A stretch of 6,636 bases of DNA, taken from NCBI GenBank assembly GCA_030950835.1, contig JAUZQU010000169.1:1-6636 (forward strand). Direction: 5' to 3'. The notes under the pieces were generated by a model that was given only the letters and a program-made list of their open reading frames with translations, was not told the origin of the DNA and did no database searches. A program made the position numbers and the translations under genes. Source of the stretch: Mariprofundaceae bacterium (GTDB lineage Bacteria; Pseudomonadota; Zetaproteobacteria; Mariprofundales; Mariprofundaceae). Every line of letters starts with the position of its first letter. Position 1 is the stretch's first letter. Shown piece after piece: positions 1 through 5,767 of this stretch.

Positions 1-15
1 CTTACCCTTTATTCG

Positions 16-1191
16 TCAACCAGCATTCAAGCTTTTGCGTAATATCAAATAACCGACAATGCCTGATGCTACCGAACCCAACACAATACCAATGCGCTCA
101 TCAAACAATAAGTTCACACCTGTGCCTTCGAATGCTAAAGAGCCAATAAACAAACTCATCGTGAAGCCAACGCCACATAGCGCAGCCAAGCCATACAAAG
201 ATGCCCACGACATCCCCTTAGGCAAGCTGGTAAGCCCAATTTTAATCGCCAGCCAACATAAACCAAAGACTCCAAGCTGTTTGCCCACAAAAAGCCCTAA
301 AGCAATGCCAAGTGGCACGCTGTGGAACACATTATCAAAACCTACACCTGAAAAATTAATGCCCGAATTGGCAAAAGCAAATAATGGCAGTACAAAAAAG
401 GCAACAAAGCCATGTAAATCATGCTCCATTTCTTTTAAAGGTGAGCCGCCTTGCGCTGTTTTCAGAGGAATAAAAAAGGCTAAAACAACACCTGCTAATG
501 TTGCATGCACACCCGATTTTAAAGTCGCCACCCACATCACTAAACCTACAACAATATAAATGCTTTTCGTGCTCACTTTAGCCTTATTGAGTAATACAAG
601 CACCGCTATACAAACAGCAATCACAATCATCGAAGCCTTGGAGATGGATGCAGTATAAAAAAGTGCAATGATGATAATGGCACCAACATCATCAAAAATC
701 GCCAACGATGTTAGGAATATTTTCAAACTAATGGGTACTCTAGAGCCCAATAAAAATAAAATGCCTAAAGCAAAGGCAATGTCCGTTGCCGTAGGAATTG
801 CCCAGCCCTGCATTGCTGAACTATCACCCGCATTAAAAAAGATATAAATCAACGCTGGCGCAGCCATGCCACCAATCGCGCCCACCGCAGGAAGAATAAT
901 GTTTCTTTTATCTGCCAATTCGCCTTCAATCAGCTCTCGCTTTAACTCTAAACCAACTAAGAAAAAGAAAATTGCCATCAAACCATCATTGATCCACAGC
1001 AATAGTGGTTTGGCAATTTCAATAGCACCAATGCGAACTTCAACAGGTGTATCCAGCAGCATCGCATAATATGTTTGCAGCGATGTGTTTGAAATAATCA
1101 CCGCCAGCATAGCAGCAAGCATAAGTAATATGCCTGATGCAGATTTCGAGCTGAGAAATTGGGCAATCCATGTCTTGGGTACAGTATTCAT
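16..1191 (-). CDS. nhaA: Na+/H+ antiporter NhaA
   Basis: Inner-membrane electrogenic Na+(Li+)/H+ exchanger that uses the proton gradient to expel sodium and helps control internal pH. The 391-residue product is the usual family length (E. coli NhaA has 388) and is almost entirely hydrophobic helices. The transport core is intact: ATDIAF with D137 matches E. coli D133, AIFDD with D167 and D168 matches the ion-binding pair D163/D164, and GKQLG with K304 matches K300. The constant +4 offset supports this start. LELKREL near residue 81 matches the pH-sensing region. The gene stands alone and is divergent from the tRNA; no nhaR-like regulator gene is in the window. The start has no good Shine-Dalgarno sequence, only a G run directly before ATG, and the best promoter lies so close that the mRNA may be leaderless. 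Confidence 0.97.
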   Translation of the reverse strand: MNTVPKTWIAQFLSSKSASGILLMLAAMLAVIISNTSLQTYYAMLLDTPVEVRIGAIEIAKPLLLWINDGLMAIFFFLVGLELKRELIEGELADKRNIILPAVGAIGGMAAPALIYIFFNAGDSSAMQGWAIPTATDIAFALGILFLLGSRVPISLKIFLTSLAIFDDVGAIIIIALFYTASISKASMIVIAVCIAVLVLLNKAKVSTKSIYIVVGLVMWVATLKSGVHATLAGVVLAFFIPLKTAQGGSPLKEMEHDLHGFVAFFVLPLFAFANSGINFSGVGFDNVFHSVPLGIALGLFVGKQLGVFGLCWLAIKIGLTSLPKGMSWASLYGLAALCGVGFTMSLFIGSLAFEGTGVNLLFDERIGIVLGSVASGIVGYLILRKSLNAG

Positions 1192-1197
1192 GCCCCC

Positions 1198-1226
1198 ATT
1201 GTAAGTAACATATGATGAAAGTTCAA
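1198..1226 (-). promoter_or_regulatory. Predicted sigma70 promoter of nhaA
   Basis: Read on the minus strand, TTGAAC (1226-1221) and TACAAT (1203-1198) are separated by exactly 17 bases, a good match to the -35/-10 consensus. The expected transcription start, about 6-8 bases after the -10, falls at or next to the nhaA start codon at 1191, so the transcript would have almost no 5' leader. This is inferred from sequence only. Confidence 0.5.
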
Positions 1227-1228
1227 AT

Positions 1229-1241
1229 TTATCATTGATAA
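1229..1241. promoter_or_regulatory. Dyad with T-N11-A pattern upstream of nhaA promoter
   Basis: TTATC-ATT-GATAA is a perfect 5-bp inverted repeat around three bases and fits the T-N11-A form of LysR-type regulator boxes. It sits two bases beyond the -35 hexamer of the predicted nhaA promoter, about 38-50 bases before the expected start point. In E. coli, nhaA is activated by the LysR-type protein NhaR, so a similar role is possible. A 5-bp dyad in AT-rich DNA is also easily produced by chance. Confidence 0.25.
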
Positions 1242-1522
1242 GTGTCGTTACATTGCTTTAAAGCCGAGCCAGTTAAGCCCATCAACCCTTGAGTCGCCCT
1301 CTGCTTCATGATGTTACCCACGAGAGGCGAATACACATGCACAGATGTTATAATGTGTCACATGGTGTACCCTTACTCGAAAAAAACCTGCAAAAAACTC
1401 CTTCTGGACAATTTATCCAAAAAAGTGGGCGCTGATTAAAGAAATAGACAACCCATAACATTGCCCATCATGATGTCAGCCCAAGCTTTTTTCACTTTCA
1501 GTCTACGCTCAAAAATAAAAGC
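1242..1522. other. Intergenic region between nhaA and tRNA-Phe promoter
   Basis: No convincing long gene lies here. It contains an imperfect stem (CCTCT at 1298-1302 with AGAGG at 1323-1327, extended by CG pairs with a bulge), an extended -10 promoter with an 11-bp palindrome at 1346-1363, a 25-codon open frame at 1362-1439, and an 8-bp inverted repeat AAGCTTTT/AAAAGCTT (1483-1490 with 1517-1524) whose right arm touches the -35 of the tRNA promoter. None matches a known RNA family that I can recognise. Confidence 0.4.
1346..1354 (+). promoter_or_regulatory. Extended -10 promoter (TGtTATAAT)
   Basis: TG at 1346-1347, one base, then the perfect -10 hexamer TATAAT at 1349-1354 make an ideal extended -10 element. 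The hexamer at -35 distance is poor (near GGCGAA), which extended -10 promoters tolerate. The -10 overlaps the palindrome ATGTG-T-CACAT (1353-1363), a plausible repressor site. The expected start point is about 1360-1362, at an ATG opening a 25-codon frame. The natural target is unclear: it could be that frame, a small RNA, or an upstream start for tRNA-Phe. Confidence 0.35.
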
Positions 1523-1551
1523 TTGCCTCACACCAAGAATAACCTTATAAA
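1523..1551 (+). promoter_or_regulatory. Predicted sigma70 promoter of tRNA-Phe
   Basis: TTGCCT (1523-1528) and TATAAA (1546-1551) are spaced by exactly 17 bases. The bases after the -10, TCGCCAC, give a GC-rich discriminator, typical of stable-RNA promoters under stringent control. Transcription would start near 1558, leaving a leader of about 38 bases before the mature tRNA 5' end at 1596. Confidence 0.6.
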
Positions 1552-1569
1552 TCGCCACTTGAAAAAGTC

Positions 1570-1581
1570 TGCTCTTTAAAA
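1570..1581 (+). promoter_or_regulatory. boxA-like antitermination element in tRNA leader
   Basis: TGCTCTTTAAAA matches the E. coli rrn boxA (TGCTCTTTAACA) at 11 of 12 positions. boxA in the RNA is bound by NusB-NusE and makes polymerase resist termination in rRNA operons. Here it lies in the expected leader of tRNA-Phe, just after the predicted start point. No boxB-like hairpin precedes it. A weak A/U hairpin (1579-1584 with 1590-1595) follows and abuts the mature tRNA. Function is inferred, and the T/A-rich match may be chance. Confidence 0.35.
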
Positions 1582-1595
1582 AAGCATGTCTTTTT

Positions 1596-1671
1596 GGCCT
1601 GATAGCTCAGTCGGTAGAGCAAGGGATTGAAAATCCCTGTGTCCATGGTTCGATTCCATGTCAGGCCACCA
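1596..1671 (+). tRNA. tRNA-Phe (anticodon GAA)
   Basis: A complete 76-base tRNA with the CCA end encoded. The acceptor stem GGCCTGA pairs fully with TCAGGCC at 1661-1667, followed by discriminator A1668 and CCA at 1669-1671. The D arm (GCTC...GAGC), the anticodon stem GGGA/TCCC with loop TTGAAAA, and the T arm CATGG-TTCGATT-CCATG are all well formed. The anticodon is GAA at 1629-1631, reading UUC/UUU. It has its own promoter upstream and an intrinsic terminator 9 bases downstream, so it is a single-gene unit. tRNA genes are common integration sites, but I find no second copy of its 3' end in the window. Confidence 0.98.
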
Positions 1672-1680
1672 TCATATCAA

Positions 1681-1710
1681 GGCTCAGCAAGCAATTGTTG
1701 AGCCTTTTTT
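1681..1710 (+). terminator. Rho-independent terminator after tRNA-Phe
   Basis: GGCTCAGCAA (1681-1690) pairs with TTGTTGAGCC (1695-1704) over ten pairs including one G-T, around a GCAA loop, followed directly by six T (1705-1710). It is placed 9 bases after the CCA end and should stop the tRNA transcript before the helicase gene. Confidence 0.87.
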
Positions 1711-1847
1711 ATTGCATATTGATCAATTCCTGATTATTGAAAATCTTATTCTACATATAGCATCTAAGCATGGTCTGCATTCGTATCATAAGCATCATCA
1801 CTTGCTCCAAACTCCTATTCATGGCAACTTACCTTGTTCCAGCATCC

Positions 1848-1853
1848 AAGGAG
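1848..1853 (+). promoter_or_regulatory. Shine-Dalgarno sequence deciding a TTG start
   Basis: AAGGAG lies six bases before the in-frame TTG at 1860. The ATG codons upstream in the same frame (1770 and 1821) have no purine-rich ribosome site at a useful distance. This is the main reason for placing the helicase start at 1860. Confidence 0.5.
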
Positions 1854-1859
1854 CAAGTA

Positions 1860-3722
1860 TTGGCTGAAATCATCCCACCCTTGAACAAAAACACGTTAAG
1901 TCGTATGACCTCAGGCGAAAAACGCTTGGCAAGACGGTTAGAATCCTTGCTAGAGGATGATTATTTGGTGTGGTATGACATTCCAATAGGCAAAAAACAG
2001 CGCTATCCTGATTTTATTATCCTGCACCCTTCTCGGGGTATTCTTTTTTTAGAAGTCAAAGACTGGAAAATCGACAACTTGAAAAGAATCAGCAAAACAG
2101 ATATTGAGCTACTTACCCATCAAGGTTTGGTTTCCAAAACGCACCCTTTAGAGCAAGTGCGGGCTTGTGCATACGAAGCCATCCATATGTTAACCCAAGA
2201 TAAACGCTTGCAACAAACATCAGGGAAATATCAAGGCAGCCTTATCATGCCTTATGGCTGGGGCGTGGTATGGACAAATATCACACGTCAGCAAATGGCA
2301 AATTCCATGCCCGAAGATGCCCTTGAACAAGTTTTGCCCGATCATTTGATGATGTATCAGGATGAAATGCGTGAAAACGTGGATGCCGAAGCATTTCAGA
2401 CACAATTATGGAACATGTTTCACTATACCTTTGGTGATACCTTAACCTTGCCACAAATTGATCGCATTCGTTGGTACTTATTTCCCGAAGTGCGCATTGA
2501 TGATGGCGGACAAATCACCTTGTTTGCTCACGATGATGAAAGTAAAACAAACATCACACAAACTATCCCCGATATCATCAGAATCATGGATATACAACAA
2601 GAGCAATTAGCCCGTAGCCTTGGTGAAGGGCATAGGGTAATACATGGGGTTGCAGGTTCGGGGAAAACGTTAATCTTGGGTTATCGTTGTTTACATTTGG
2701 CTGCCACGATGCATAAACCCATATTGGTACTGTGTTTTAACATTACCCTTGCGGCCAAACTACGCGCCTTTATCTCTGCCAAAGGTATTGATGGCCAAGT
2801 GCAAGTCTACCACTTCCATGATTGGTGTGCCCAGCAGCTAAGAACTTACCATATTACCACCATCACATCCGACAAACCCACTTATGAACGCCATGTAGAG
2901 ACTGTGATTCAAGCTGTGGCTGAGGGTAATATTCCAAGAGCGCAGTATGGGGCATTACTGATTGATGAGGGGCATGATTTTGAGGAAACATGGTTAAAAT
3001 TGATTGTGCAGATGGTGGATCCTGATAGCAATTCATTATTGATGCTTTACGATGATGCGCAAGCCATTTACAACAAGAAAAAACAATTAAATTTCGCGCT
3101 TTCCCACGTAGGCATTCAAGCCAAAGGGCGCACCACCATTTTACGTCTCAATTATCGAAATACCCGTGAAATTCTAAGCTTTGCCTATGATTTCGCACAA
3201 CAATACCTCAACCCCACACAAGCAGATGATGATCATATTCCGCTCATTCGACCAGAAGCTGCAGGAAAATCGGGCGAAAAACCTGAAGTTCGTTTATTTC
3301 CCAGCTTACAAGAAGAGATAGGCTTTACCTGCCGCTGTCTGCAAGTTTGGTTTCAAAAGGGTGTGCCTTGGTCAGATATGGCAGTGATTTACAACCAACA
3401 CTGGCAAGGTGAGCGCATTGCCCAAGCCATGAGAAAACATCACATTCCTTGTACGCTACTCAACACTAGCAACAACAAAAAGGCATATGATAGCAACATG
3501 CCGCAAGTCACCCTACTCACGATTCACAGCAGTAAAGGGCTGGAGTTTCCACGTGTCATTTTGTTTGGTATTGGGCAGCTCAAAGATCAGGCTGAACAAG
3601 AGCAAGAGGGCGCAAGCTTGTTGTATGTTGGCATGACCAGGGCGCAAGAGTGTTTGTTGGTGAGCGCATCTTCAACAAATAAGTTTACCCATAAACTACA
3701 AGAACTTACAGTTAATCCATGA
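1860..3722 (+). CDS. NERD-domain nuclease / UvrD-type helicase
   Basis: A 620-residue fusion of a nuclease-related domain (NERD, PD-(D/E)XK-like) and a superfamily 1 helicase. Seen in the NERD part: SGEKRL with E20, RYPDFIIL with D51, and the E65-V-K67 pair in LEVKDWK, as expected for a working metal-dependent nuclease. Helicase motifs: QEQLARSLGEG then Walker A GVAGSGKT (263-270, K269), Walker B LLIDEGHD (D369, E370), LNYRNTREI (R433), TIHSSKGLEF (554-563) and YVGMTRA (589-595, R594). The ATPase core therefore looks complete. The TTG start has a strong AAGGAG site, and from memory of the family, homologues begin with M-A-x-x-I-P shortly before an SRMTSGE-like stretch, as here. Alternative starts are ATG 1821 (633 aa) and ATG 1770 (650 aa). 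It is monocistronic, after the tRNA terminator and convergent with ytoQ. Likely role is DNA repair or defence against foreign DNA; the substrate is unknown. Confidence 0.95.
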   Translation: MAEIIPPLNKNTLSRMTSGEKRLARRLESLLEDDYLVWYDIPIGKKQRYPDFIILHPSRGILFLEVKDWKIDNLKRISKTDIELLTHQGLVSKTHPLEQVRACAYEAIHMLTQDKRLQQTSGKYQGSLIMPYGWGVVWTNITRQQMANSMPEDALEQVLPDHLMMYQDEMRENVDAEAFQTQLWNMFHYTFGDTLTLPQIDRIRWYLFPEVRIDDGGQITLFAHDDESKTNITQTIPDIIRIMDIQQEQLARSLGEGHRVIHGVAGSGKTLILGYRCLHLAATMHKPILVLCFNITLAAKLRAFISAKGIDGQVQVYHFHDWCAQQLRTYHITTITSDKPTYERHVETVIQAVAEGNIPRAQYGALLIDEGHDFEETWLKLIVQMVDPDSNSLLMLYDDAQAIYNKKKQLNFALSHVGIQAKGRTTILRLNYRNTREILSFAYDFAQQYLNPTQADDDHIPLIRPEAAGKSGEKPEVRLFPSLQEEIGFTCRCLQVWFQKGVPWSDMAVIYNQHWQGERIAQAMRKHHIPCTLLNTSNNKKAYDSNMPQVTLLTIHSSKGLEFPRVILFGIGQLKDQAEQEQEGASLLYVGMTRAQECLLVSASSTNKFTHKLQELTVNP

Positions 3723-3760
3723 TCAACCCAACCCTTTTTTATCGCCGTTTCAGCGTTACC

Positions 3761-4204
3761 TTACATGGATGAATCGCTAATAATGTAGCTCAGGATTTCA
3801 GCTACCTGCTCTGGGCTGGTTGCCCAAGCATAAGCTGCCGCATCCACCTCTTTCAGGGGGTGAATAATATCTTCGCTGTGCAACGTAATATAAGGCTTGC
3901 CCTTGGCGGCGCAATAACCAGCATCAAAAGCCGCATTCCATTGTTTATATTGATCACCGAACCGTATAATCGCGATATCGCATTTTTCAATTAAAGATCG
4001 CGTTCGTATCGCGTTCACCTTTGCTGATTTATGGTCACGCCAAAAACTCTTGTCCTCATTACCTAGCAAATCTCCAGCGGCATCACTTGCTTCATGGTTG
4101 GTTACAGCAGATGAAAAAGTAAACTCATCCCTAGCACAACCATCCATGATCTTTTGCCTCCAGTCGGTATGTATTTCGCCAGATAAATATATATTAAGAT
4201 TCAT
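3761..4204 (-). CDS. ytoQ: YtoQ family protein
   Basis: A 147-residue soluble protein resembling Bacillus subtilis YtoQ in both length and sequence. Shared landmarks are the start IYLSGEIHTDWR (5-16), the centre with KVNAIRTR (62-69), DIAIIRFGDQYKQWNAAFDA (76-95), AAKGKPYI (99-106) and HPLKEVD (115-121). The glycine-rich start and the WNAAFDAGYCAAKGKP block resemble the nucleoside 2-deoxyribosyltransferase-like fold, which suggests binding of a nucleotide-like ligand. No reaction is established for the family to my knowledge. The start is supported by AAGGAAA (complement of 4211-4217) six bases before ATG. Its promoter is not clear. It converges on the helicase gene with a 38-bp gap and no good T-tailed terminator on either strand. 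Confidence 0.93.
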   Translation of the reverse strand: MNLNIYLSGEIHTDWRQKIMDGCARDEFTFSSAVTNHEASDAAGDLLGNEDKSFWRDHKSAKVNAIRTRSLIEKCDIAIIRFGDQYKQWNAAFDAGYCAAKGKPYITLHSEDIIHPLKEVDAAAYAWATSPEQVAEILSYIISDSSM

Positions 4205-4435
4205 ATTTCATTTCCTTGTTGAGTGATTTTTTAATGAAGCATACAGTAAATTTGACTGCGTAAATCAGGGTTATTTCCAAGATTTTTTAGGGCATCATAG
4301 CATCATCAAGATTATCCATCAGGGCAAAGTACCAGCCGAGGCCTTTAACAGCAAATATATTAACCATGCTGCCACCAAAACTTCCAAACCCTTACGTTGC
4401 CATTCTAAATAACCCAATATCAAGTTATGAAAGCC
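4205..4435. other. Gene-poor region upstream of ytoQ, left flank of the IS
   Basis: About 230 bp with no sizeable gene. Nearest to ytoQ it holds that gene's ribosome site and presumably its promoter. On the minus strand there are two overlapping short frames: 4367-4287 (26 codons, ending LDDAMMP) and a frame ending at 4319 that continues across the IS insertion point when the IS is removed. No known family is recognised. Confidence 0.45.
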
Positions 4436-4437
4436 TA
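4436..4437. repeat. TA target duplication, left
   Basis: TA next to the left terminal inverted repeat. IS630-family elements insert at TA and duplicate it. With one copy and the IS removed, the site reads CCTAGC, so the target was CTAG, the tetranucleotide known for IS630 itself. Confidence 0.85.
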
Positions 4438-4452
4438 GTACATCAACCAGTT
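4438..4452 (+). repeat. IS630-family left terminal inverted repeat
   Basis: GTACATCAACCAGTT matches the reverse complement of the right end (5657-5671) at 14 of 15 bases, with one mismatch at 4443. Counting the flanking CTA, the match extends to 17 of 18. This is where transposase binds and cuts. Confidence 0.93.
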
Positions 4453-4484
4453 AAATAAGTCTATATATTACAACATAAATAAGT

Positions 4485-4490
4485 TATAAT
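4485..4490 (+). promoter_or_regulatory. Possible -10 of transposase promoter
   Basis: A perfect TATAAT lies in the AT-rich left end of the IS, about 40 bases before the transposase start. There is no good -35 at 16-18 bases, so it may be weak, as is usual for IS promoters. Confidence 0.35.
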
Positions 4491-4528
4491 ATTGAGTATA
4501 TTATTCACTTTATGGAGAGTGTATTTCA

Positions 4529-4990
4529 ATGGGAAAACGTATTTATGTAGTTCGTTTAAGCGAGCAAGAACGAACTGATCTTCAAAGGCTGGTAAAAACT
4601 GGCAAGGTTGCGGCCTTCAAACGCCAACGTGCCCAGATATTGTTGAATATTGATCGTGGTGGGCATGGGCCATCACTTTTGAATACAGACGTGGCGCGGA
4701 TGCTTGAGATCAGCATAAAGACAGTGGGACGCGCCTGTAAGCGGTTGGTTGAGCAAGGCTTACCGCAAGCTTTGGAGCGTCGGCCAGGTCAATCACGACC
4801 TCGCAAAATGGATGGAGAAAAAGAAGCTCATCTGATAGCCATAAGCTGTAGAGATTCTCCTGCGGGCAGTAAACGTTGGACCTTAAGGTTACTTGCTTCA
4901 CGCTTTATTGAACTGGGTCATGTTGAGAGCATTAGCCCTGAAACGGTTCGTCAGGTTTTAAAAAAATGCCATAAAACCCTGGCAACGTAA
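4529..4990 (+). CDS. IS630-family transposase, N-terminal part (orfA)
   Basis: DNA-binding half of the transposase, 153 codons as read. It has two helix-turn-helix-like regions, about residues 53-75 (TDVARMLEISIKTVGRAC) and 117-146 (RWTLRLLA to SPETVRQVLKK), joined by a basic stretch ERRPGQSRPRK, the paired layout that binds the terminal repeats in IS630/Tc1 elements. The start is supported by GGAGAG at 4514-4519. After residue 145 the frame leaves the family pattern: the last residues CHKTLAT are the out-of-frame reading of the segment that in the +1 frame gives NAIKPWQRKEW. The orfA stop at 4988-4990 is therefore a product of the frameshift, not a natural end. Confidence 0.9.
   Translation: MGKRIYVVRLSEQERTDLQRLVKTGKVAAFKRQRAQILLNIDRGGHGPSLLNTDVARMLEISIKTVGRACKRLVEQGLPQALERRPGQSRPRKMDGEKEAHLIAISCRDSPAGSKRWTLRLLASRFIELGHVESISPETVRQVLKKCHKTLAT
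4960..4966 (+). other. Frameshift point: run of seven A in transposase
   Basis: Seven A follow GTTTT. The two transposase frames overlap only from 4962 to 4990, so the shift must occur in or just after this run. Deleting one A (six A) fuses the frames as VLKNAIKPWQRKEW. In phase it reads as A-AAA-AAA, a classic -1 slippery heptamer, but a -1 shift hits a stop two codons later (ATG CCA TAA). Only a +1 or -2 shift, or RNA polymerase slippage losing one A, gives full-length protein. Confidence 0.85.
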
Positions 4991-5657
4991 AGAATGGTGC
5001 ATACCGCCCAAGCAGAACTCCGCTTTTGTCTGTGCGATGGAAGATGTCCTTGCGCTTTACAAGCAGCCTTATGATGAAAAGCACCCTGTTGTTTGCATGG
5101 ATGAAAGCAGCAAGCAGCATCTGCGTGAAACACGCCAAAAGTTACCCATGGAGCCGGGCAAGCCGGAGCGCTACGACACGGAATATGAGCGCAATGGCAC
5201 GAGTAACCTTTTCATATTTTTCGAGCCATTACGTGGCTGGAGGCGCATTGATGTCACAGCAAGGCGAACAGCAGAAGATTGGGCTTTGCAAATCAAAAAA
5301 CTGGTCGATGAGGACTATCCTGATGCAAAGAAAATTCGTTTGGTGATGGATAATCTCAATACGCATGTCGGGGCATCTCTATACAAAGCGTTTGAACCCA
5401 AAGAAGCACGCCGTCTGCTTGATAAACTGGAGTTTCATTATACACCCAAACATGGAAGCTGGCTTAACATGGCTGAGATTGAATTCAGCTTGTTATCCCG
5501 GCAATGCATGAATGACCGAATGAATGACAGAGATTATTTAACACAGGAAGTGACAGCATGGGTCAACAACAGAAACTCAATCAAAAGTGAAATGAAGTGG
5601 CGCTTTGCAACCGAGGACGCACGCATTAAACTCAAGCACCTTTACCCGACACTTTGA
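4962..5657 (+). CDS. IS630-family transposase, catalytic part (orfB)
   Basis: DDE catalytic half. The frame is open from 4962; the first ATG is 5037 (206 codons from there), but no ribosome site precedes it, and family sequence (PWQRKEWCIPPKQN) lies upstream, so it is naturally the C-terminal part of one protein. Counting from 5037, the acidic triad is D22 in VVCMDESSKQ, D105 in RLVMDNLNTH and E147 in SWLNMAEIEFS, giving D-x41-E. The RNase H-like fold cuts and rejoins the IS ends. Joining with orfA by removing one A gives 375 residues with all motifs intact. The stop overlaps the right inverted repeat. Without a frameshift the product is not made as one protein, so functionally this may be a pseudogene. 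Confidence 0.9.
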   Translation, partial: KNAIKPWQRKEWCIPPKQNSAFVCAMEDVLALYKQPYDEKHPVVCMDESSKQHLRETRQKLPMEPGKPERYDTEYERNGTSNLFIFFEPLRGWRRIDVTARRTAEDWALQIKKLVDEDYPDAKKIRLVMDNLNTHVGASLYKAFEPKEARRLLDKLEFHYTPKHGSWLNMAEIEFSLLSRQCMNDRMNDRDYLTQEVTAWVNNRNSIKSEMKWRFATEDARIKLKHLYPTL

Positions 5658-5671
5658 ACTGGTTGGTGTAC
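5657..5671 (-). repeat. IS630-family right terminal inverted repeat
   Basis: AACTGGTTGGTGTAC is the inverted partner of 4438-4452 with one mismatch. Its first base is the last base of the transposase stop codon TGA (5655-5657). Confidence 0.93.
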
Positions 5672-5673
5672 TA
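5672..5673. repeat. TA target duplication, right
   Basis: Second copy of the TA target next to the right inverted repeat, followed by G, completing the CTAG target with the left flank. Confidence 0.85.
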
Positions 5674-5698
5674 GCGGCATTTCACTCTGTTGAAGTCA

Positions 5699-5767
5699 GG
5701 CAAGTATTTTACTGATTTCCTCAATATGCTTATAGTAGCCTGAAGTTACAGGTTATCCGTACTTGCC
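5699..5767. other. Possible structured element (outer 8-bp stem, inner hairpin)
   Basis: GGCAAGTA (5699-5706) is perfectly complementary to TACTTGCC (5760-5767). Inside, AGCCTG (5737-5742) pairs with CAGGTT (5749-5754) with one G-T, around a six-base loop. A further 8-bp pair outside it, GTTGAAGT (5689-5696) with ACTTCAAC (5815-5822), would enclose the whole. It has no T tail, so it is not an intrinsic terminator, and lacks the core sites of an integron attC. Confidence 0.3.

Larger units (their letters stand above)
4438..5671 (+). mobile_element. IS630-family insertion sequence, 1234 bp
   Basis: Both ends are visible: 15-bp terminal inverted repeats (4438-4452 and 5657-5671) with 14 matches, each bordered by a TA duplication. 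Inside is one transposase of the IS630/Tc1-mariner type, split into two reading frames at a run of seven A. The right repeat overlaps the transposase stop codon. No passenger gene is present. The left 90 bases carry the promoter and are very AT-rich. The element seems complete at DNA level. Whether it can still move depends on whether the frameshift is bypassed, real or a sequence error. Confidence 0.95.

Noticed and set aside
59..559. 166-codon plus-strand open frame
   Set aside because: It lies opposite nhaA, has a proline/lysine-rich composition with no domain, and is explained as the complement of a strongly coding membrane-protein gene.
1596..1671. tRNA-Phe as an attachment site of an integrated element
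   Set aside because: No integrase gene and no second copy of the tRNA 3' end are visible. It could only be tested with sequence beyond the window.
1658..1867. 69-codon plus-strand frame beginning inside the tRNA
   Set aside because: It starts in the tRNA T arm, crosses the terminator and is histidine-rich in a way typical of chance translation.
3723..3760. Possible terminator between the helicase and ytoQ
   Set aside because: CGCCG-TTT-CAGCG forms a small hairpin, but the T run is on the wrong side for plus-strand transcription and there is none on the minus strand.
5026..5346. 106-codon frame inside the IS
   Set aside because: It overlaps the catalytic transposase frame, which carries the DDE motifs; this one is low-complexity and serine-rich.
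5699..5767. Integron attC site
   Set aside because: The stem looks suggestive, but neither GTTRRRY nor its complement is found at the ends and there is no cassette array.
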